Positions 60,734 through 64,000 of a DNA stretch of 64,000 nucleotides are shown piece by piece. The notes below the pieces were generated by a model that ran no database searches, was not told where the DNA came from, and saw only the letters and a program-made list of their open reading frames with translations. Position 1 is the first letter of the stretch. Every line of letters starts with the position of its first letter. The stretch lies in the NCBI GenBank assembly GCA_963709155.1, contig CAVPVD010000005.1, positions 558,001-622,000 on the forward strand, written 5' to 3'. A program made the position numbers and the translations under genes. The stretch comes from Bog-159 sp963709155. Lineage in GTDB: Bacteria; Acidobacteriota; Terriglobia; Bryobacterales; Bryobacteraceae.

Positions 60734-61388
60734 GATCCTGACTGGGACGGCCGGGTCCGCGGTGCCGCATTGGAGCTGGCCCGTGGCGGCGGGTCAGCCG
60801 CAGACCCGCGCAGCGATTCCCGGCCCTGGGAACGATGCCGGGGGGCAGGCCGCGCGGGATGCCCGGCGGATCGCCGAACTGGAGCAGCAGATCGAGAAGC
60901 GGGCAAGGGAGTCCCGCGAAGCCGGCCTGCGTGAAGGTGAAACCGCCGGGCGCGCCCGGGCGGCCGCCGAAATGCAGCCGGTGCTCGATAAGCTGGCGCT
61001 CGGCATCCAGGAAATCGCCGCGCTTCGCCCGCAATTGCGGCGCGAAGCCACCGCGGAGTTGGTGCAGTTGTCCCTGCGGATCGCGCGCCGCATCCTGCAT
61101 CGCGAGCTCTCGGTGGATCCCACCGCCCTGGAGGGCATCGTCGGCGGCGCGCTCCACAAACTGAGCGCGCAGGAGATCTGCCGCATCCGGATTCACCCGG
61201 AGATGGAGCCGGGCGTGCGCCGGGCGCTGGCGCGGGAGAACCGCGGCAGCCTGTCGCTGATTGCCGATGGCACCCTGGAGCGCGGCGCCATCCTGGTCGA
61301 GACGGCCCGTGGGACGCTCGACGCGTCGCTCGAAAGCCAACTTGCCGAAATCGGACGCGGACTGGCGGACAGCCTGCCGGAGAAATGA
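60723..61388 (+). CDS. fliH: Flagellar assembly protein FliH
   Basis: 221 residues with a long coiled-coil (about 45-95, ARDARRIAELEQQIEKRARESREAGLREGETAGRARAAAEMQPVLDKL) and a C-terminal E/A-rich part (about 110-215) that resembles the V-type ATPase stator, including EATAELVQLSLRIARRILHREL. FliH regulates FliI. It lies between fliG and fliI as usual. Overlaps fliI by 4 bp. Confidence 0.85.
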   Translation: MLSKILTGTAGSAVPHWSWPVAAGQPQTRAAIPGPGNDAGGQAARDARRIAELEQQIEKRARESREAGLREGETAGRARAAAEMQPVLDKLALGIQEIAALRPQLRREATAELVQLSLRIARRILHRELSVDPTALEGIVGGALHKLSAQEICRIRIHPEMEPGVRRALARENRGSLSLIADGTLERGAILVETARGTLDASLESQLAEIGRGLADSLPEK

Positions 61389-62707
61389 GCATGCCCGGCG
61401 TGCTTGGTCCCCACCTGGCGGCTCTGGACGGCCTGGAGCCCATGCTGCAGGTAGGCGCGGTGGTGGAAATGGCCGGCCTGCTGGTGGAGTCGGCGGGCCC
61501 GGCGGCGGCCATCGGAGATTTTTGTGAAATCTCGGCCGCCGGCGGACGCACCGTGCGCAGCCAGGTGATCGGCTTCCGCGAAGGGCGAGTGCTTTCAATG
61601 CCCCTGGAGGAAACCGGCGGCATCGAGTTGGGGAATCGCGTGGTGGCCCGCCGGGACGCGGCGCGCGTAGCCGTAGGGCCCGGGCTGGCGGGGCGGGTGC
61701 TCGATGGCTTCGGCCACCCTATCGATCACGGTCCCCGGATTCAAGCGCAGGCCGCCTACGACCTGTACGCCGCGGCGCCCGGCCCCCTCGACCGGGAGCA
61801 CATCACCGCGCCGCTGACGACCGGCCTGCGCGCGATCGATAGTCTGCTGCCCATAGGCCTGGGACAGCGGGTCGGTATCTTTGGCGGCAGCGGGGTGGGC
61901 AAGAGCACCCTGCTAGGGTCGATGGCGCGTAAGAATTCGGCGGATATCACGGTCATCGCGCTGGTCGGGGAGCGCAATCGGGAGGTGCGCGCCTTCCTGG
62001 AGCATGAGATGGGGGCGGAAGGCATGCGCCGGGCGGTGGTGGTGGTAGCCACCTCGGACCGTCCCGCGCCACTGCGGGTGCGGGCTTGCTTCACTTCGCT
62101 CGCTATTGCAGAGTACTTCCGCGATCAGGGCGCCCACGTGCTGCTGGTAATGGATTCGGTAACCCGCCTGGCCATGGCCCAGCGCGAGATCGGGCTGGCC
62201 GCCGGCGAACCTCCCGCGCAGAAAGGCTACACGCCATCGGTGTTCGCCCTGCTGCCCAAAGTCTTTGAGCGGGCTGGAAATTTCCCGCGTGGATCGATCA
62301 CCGGCTTCTTCACGGTGCTGGTGGAGGGGGACGATTTCAGCGAACCCATTTGCGACGCGGTGCGCGCCATCCTGGACGGGCACATTGTGCTTTCCCGCCA
62401 ATTGGCCGCCGCCAATCACTACCCCGCCATCGATATCCTGCAATCTGTCAGCCGGCTGCAATCGCAGCTGGCGACGCCCGCGCAGGGCGCGCAGGCCCGC
62501 GCCGTCAGGCAGGCCCTGTCGCTCTATCGTCAGGCGGAAGATCTGATCCAGTTGGGCGCTTATGTCTCCGGCGCGAATCCGCAGTTGGACGCGGCCATAA
62601 AGGCGCGTGCCCAGATTCTGGAATTCCTGCGGCAGGCTCCGGACGTGCAATCGGCGCGCGCGGAAACCATGCGCCAGCTTGGCCAGGTGGCCGCCGCCCT
62701 CGGCTAG
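61385..62707 (+). CDS. fliI: Flagellum-specific ATPase FliI
   Basis: 440 residues. Beta-barrel domain with VVEMAGLLVESAGPAAAIGDFCEI; Walker A GIFGGSGVGKSTLLGS; catalytic Glu region VIALVGERNREVRAFLEHEM; Walker B HVLLVMDSVTRLAMAQREIGLAAGEPPAQKGYTPSVFALLPKVFERAGNF. This is FliI, the hexameric ATPase of the flagellar export apparatus. Followed 7 bp later by fliJ. Confidence 0.97.
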   Translation: MSMPGVLGPHLAALDGLEPMLQVGAVVEMAGLLVESAGPAAAIGDFCEISAAGGRTVRSQVIGFREGRVLSMPLEETGGIELGNRVVARRDAARVAVGPGLAGRVLDGFGHPIDHGPRIQAQAAYDLYAAAPGPLDREHITAPLTTGLRAIDSLLPIGLGQRVGIFGGSGVGKSTLLGSMARKNSADITVIALVGERNREVRAFLEHEMGAEGMRRAVVVVATSDRPAPLRVRACFTSLAIAEYFRDQGAHVLLVMDSVTRLAMAQREIGLAAGEPPAQKGYTPSVFALLPKVFERAGNFPRGSITGFFTVLVEGDDFSEPICDAVRAILDGHIVLSRQLAAANHYPAIDILQSVSRLQSQLATPAQGAQARAVRQALSLYRQAEDLIQLGAYVSGANPQLDAAIKARAQILEFLRQAPDVQSARAETMRQLGQVAAALG

Positions 62708-62714
62708 GCGAAGC

Positions 62715-63161
62715 ATGAAGGCATTCGAATTTCCTTTGCGGCGGGCCCTCGAATGGCGCAGGACCCGTCTGGAGATGGAAGAGAACGAGCTGCGCCAACT
62801 GGCGGCGACGCTCGAAGAGATGGCGCTGGCGGCGGTCAAGCTGGATCTGGTGAAGGGCCGCGCGGAGGCGGATGTGCGCCAGAATCCGGTGATCGAGGCG
62901 CGCGACCTTTGGGCACTGGCGGCCTACCGGCTGCGCCTGAATGGAGAACTAAAGGCGTTGGCCGAGCGGCGGCGGACATGCGAACAGCAGGCGGCCGCGC
63001 AGCGGGAGAAGGTCCTGGACGCGCAGCGCCAGTGCCGCCTGCTGGAGAAACTCGAGGAGCGCCGTCAGGCGGAATGGCAGCGGGAGGCGGACCGTGAAAC
63101 GGAGAGCCTGGCCGCGGAGTCTTTTCTGGCCCGATGGGACCGGGCGGGCAAACAGCCCTAG
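62715..63161 (+). CDS. fliJ: Flagellar export protein FliJ
   Basis: 148 residues, mostly a continuous antiparallel coiled-coil (KAFEFPLRRALEWRRTRLEMEENELRQLAATLEEMALAAVKLDLV, RLNGELKALAERRRTCEQQAAAQREKVLDAQRQCRLLEKLEERRQ), the FliJ pattern. It binds FliI/FliH and FlhA. Last gene of the operon; its stop overlaps a small minus-strand gene by 4 bp. Confidence 0.85.
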   Translation: MKAFEFPLRRALEWRRTRLEMEENELRQLAATLEEMALAAVKLDLVKGRAEADVRQNPVIEARDLWALAAYRLRLNGELKALAERRRTCEQQAAAQREKVLDAQRQCRLLEKLEERRQAEWQREADRETESLAAESFLARWDRAGKQP

Positions 63162-63328
63162 CCGGCCGCGCGCGATTGATTCGCGCGGGCAGCCACGCTG
63201 TCCAGATAGCGTAGCGCTTCCCGCGTGACTTCTCCGACCACCGGATCCGGGTGCCGCAGCAGCGCGATCACCAGGCGCAGCCACTGGATCTCCTGGGCAT
63301 CCATCCCGATCATGAAAACATTTTCCAT
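63158..63328 (-). CDS. Small protein of unknown function (56 residues)
   Basis: 56 residues, MENVFMIGMDAQEIQWLRLV, then IALLRHPDPVVGEVTREALR and YLDSVAARANQSRAAG. It resembles an amphipathic helical mini-domain with a LRHPDPVVGEVTREALRYLD repeat-like segment (HEAT-like). The start lies within the end of the 134-residue upstream gene (19 bp overlap), suggesting coupled translation. No RBS stands out. Convergent with fliJ. Function unknown. Confidence 0.5.
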   Translation of the reverse strand: MENVFMIGMDAQEIQWLRLVIALLRHPDPVVGEVTREALRYLDSVAARANQSRAAG

Positions 63329-63714
63329 AGGTCCTCGGTAGGCAGGTGAGGGGTGGGATGCGGGCCCTCTAGCAGTGTCCGGACGGGCGGAATCCGGCTG
63401 GATCCGTTGGGTGGGGGCAGGCGCCCCAGGAGATGGCGGGCCGTGGCCGCCGGCGATTCGCTACGCAGCATGCACGTTTCGGATCCGCGGCGCCCTTCGA
63501 GAGATACGCGGCCACCTTGCCGGGTGACCCGGTAGCCGGTATGGGCGCCGTGCTCAACGAGCAGACTGGGCAGCTCCCATCCGGTGGCCTCGAGCATCCG
63601 GATGCCGCCGGGCGGACCTATCAGAATGGCCAAGTCGCAGTCGGGTGAGCCGGCCTGGGAAGCCTGGCGCGCCGTTTCGAAGAGATCCTGCGCATCTGCC
63701 CAAAAAGCTCCCAC
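63310..63714 (-). CDS. Hypothetical protein next to the flagellar cluster
   Basis: 134 residues from GTG 63714. It has no membrane segment or signal peptide. The middle reads CDLAILIGPPGGIRMLEATGWELPSLLVEHGAHTGYRVTRQGGRVSLEGRRGSETCMLRSES, a beta-rich stretch; the tail has a Pro-rich part. It lies 44 bp after the lytic transglycosylase gene and overlaps the 56-residue gene, so the three form a minus-strand operon at the right edge. Not recognised. Confidence 0.5.
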   Translation of the reverse strand: MGAFWADAQDLFETARQASQAGSPDCDLAILIGPPGGIRMLEATGWELPSLLVEHGAHTGYRVTRQGGRVSLEGRRGSETCMLRSESPAATARHLLGRLPPPNGSSRIPPVRTLLEGPHPTPHLPTEDLWKMFS

Positions 63715-63758
63715 GCTTGAGCTTATCGTTCACGCGCGAGGGAATGTGCGTGCTGCGC

Positions 63759-64000
63759 TCAGGGAATCGGGAGCTGGCTCAGAATCTGCTGCACGTAGTG
63801 AAGGGTTTCCGGAATCTCGGGCACCCCGCCGCTCTCCTCCACGCGGCCCGGTCCCGCATTGTAGGCGCCCAATGCCAGCGCCGTGTCGCCTCCAAATCGC
63901 GCCAGCAGTTGCTTGAGGAGCCGGGCGCCGGAAGACAGGTTCTCGGCCGGATCGAAGGGATCGTGCACCCCCAATTCCTGAACGGTCGCCGGCATCAACT
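63759..64000 (-). CDS. Lytic transglycosylase (SLT domain), C-terminal part (partial)
   Basis: The right edge cuts the gene; about 79 C-terminal residues are visible. LMPATVQELGVHDPFDPAENLSSGARLLKQLLARFGGDTALALGAYNAGPGRVEESGGVPEIPETLHYVQQIL matches the SLT-fold lytic transglycosylase C-terminus (the GLMQ-MPAT and ALGAYNAGPGRVE blocks). Such enzymes cut peptidoglycan, and in flagellar loci they can open the wall for the rod, which would suit the short FlgJ encoded here. Confidence 0.85.
   Translation of the reverse strand, partial: LMPATVQELGVHDPFDPAENLSSGARLLKQLLARFGGDTALALGAYNAGPGRVEESGGVPEIPETLHYVQQILSQLPIP

Overview
The window is one continuous, gene-dense stretch of a GC-rich Gram-negative bacterial chromosome. 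lpxD, secretin, FlgH and FlgI indicate an outer membrane with lipid A. The mix of MacB/Lol-type exporters, sigma-54 activators, a LOG protein, a DUF4159 protein and an unusual flagellar gene order suggests an Acidobacteriota member, perhaps Solibacter/Bryobacter-like. That placement is inference from gene content and recalled sequence style, not from a search. No tRNA, rRNA, CRISPR array, insertion sequence or phage gene was seen.

Layout. 1-4345 (+): the 3' part of a type II secretion / type IV pilus-like operon (PilN/GspL end, PilO/GspM-like, GspC-like, small lipoprotein, secretin GspD). 4452-6499 (+): a GAF histidine kinase and a response regulator fused to a serine-kinase-like ATPase. 6483-8931: glycerol-3-phosphate dehydrogenase and a secreted protein. 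8955-13329 (-): a four-gene ABC exporter (two FtsX/MacB permeases, an HlyD-type adaptor with an apparent frameshift, an ATPase). It diverges from a GAF-AAA-Fis sigma-54 activator and a glutaredoxin-like protein (13653-15447). 15459-18483 (-): a tightly overlapping cyclase / phosphotransferase / histidine phosphatase / MaoC operon beside a DtxR-type regulator. 19221-25570: a 1156-residue receptor-like membrane protein of unknown function, LOG, LpxD and DUF4159 proteins. 25578-31368: topA-dprA, a conserved small protein and a membrane-anchored amidase. 31530-32531: an orphan actin-like ATPase.

32567-63161 is flagellar. A long minus-strand operon runs fliK-flgD-flgE-fliN-fliO-fliP-fliQ-fliR-flhB-flhA-flhF-fliA-fliN-like-DUF2802-like-sigma-54 regulator and ends in a pentapeptide-repeat gene. 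Divergent from it is flgF-flgG-flgA-flgH-flgI-flgJ(short). Then come flaG-fliS (-), fliM-flbD-motA-motB (+, with fliM apparently frameshifted), cheX (-), cheY (+) and flgB-flgC-fliE-fliF-fliG-fliH-fliI-fliJ (+). The right edge holds two small unknown genes and a truncated lytic transglycosylase. Flagellin, FliD, FlgK, FlgL, FlgM and FlhG are not in the window.

Promoter-like sequences give a coherent regulatory picture. Sigma-54 type -24/-12 elements sit between fliK and flgF and before flgB. Sigma-28 type TAAA-N15/16-GCCGATA elements sit before fliM, cheX and cheY. The window encodes both FliA and a sigma-54 activator whose receiver domain lacks the phosphorylatable aspartate. This suggests a two-tier flagellar cascade in which sigma-54 drives the basal body and fliA, and FliA drives switch, motor and chemotaxis genes.
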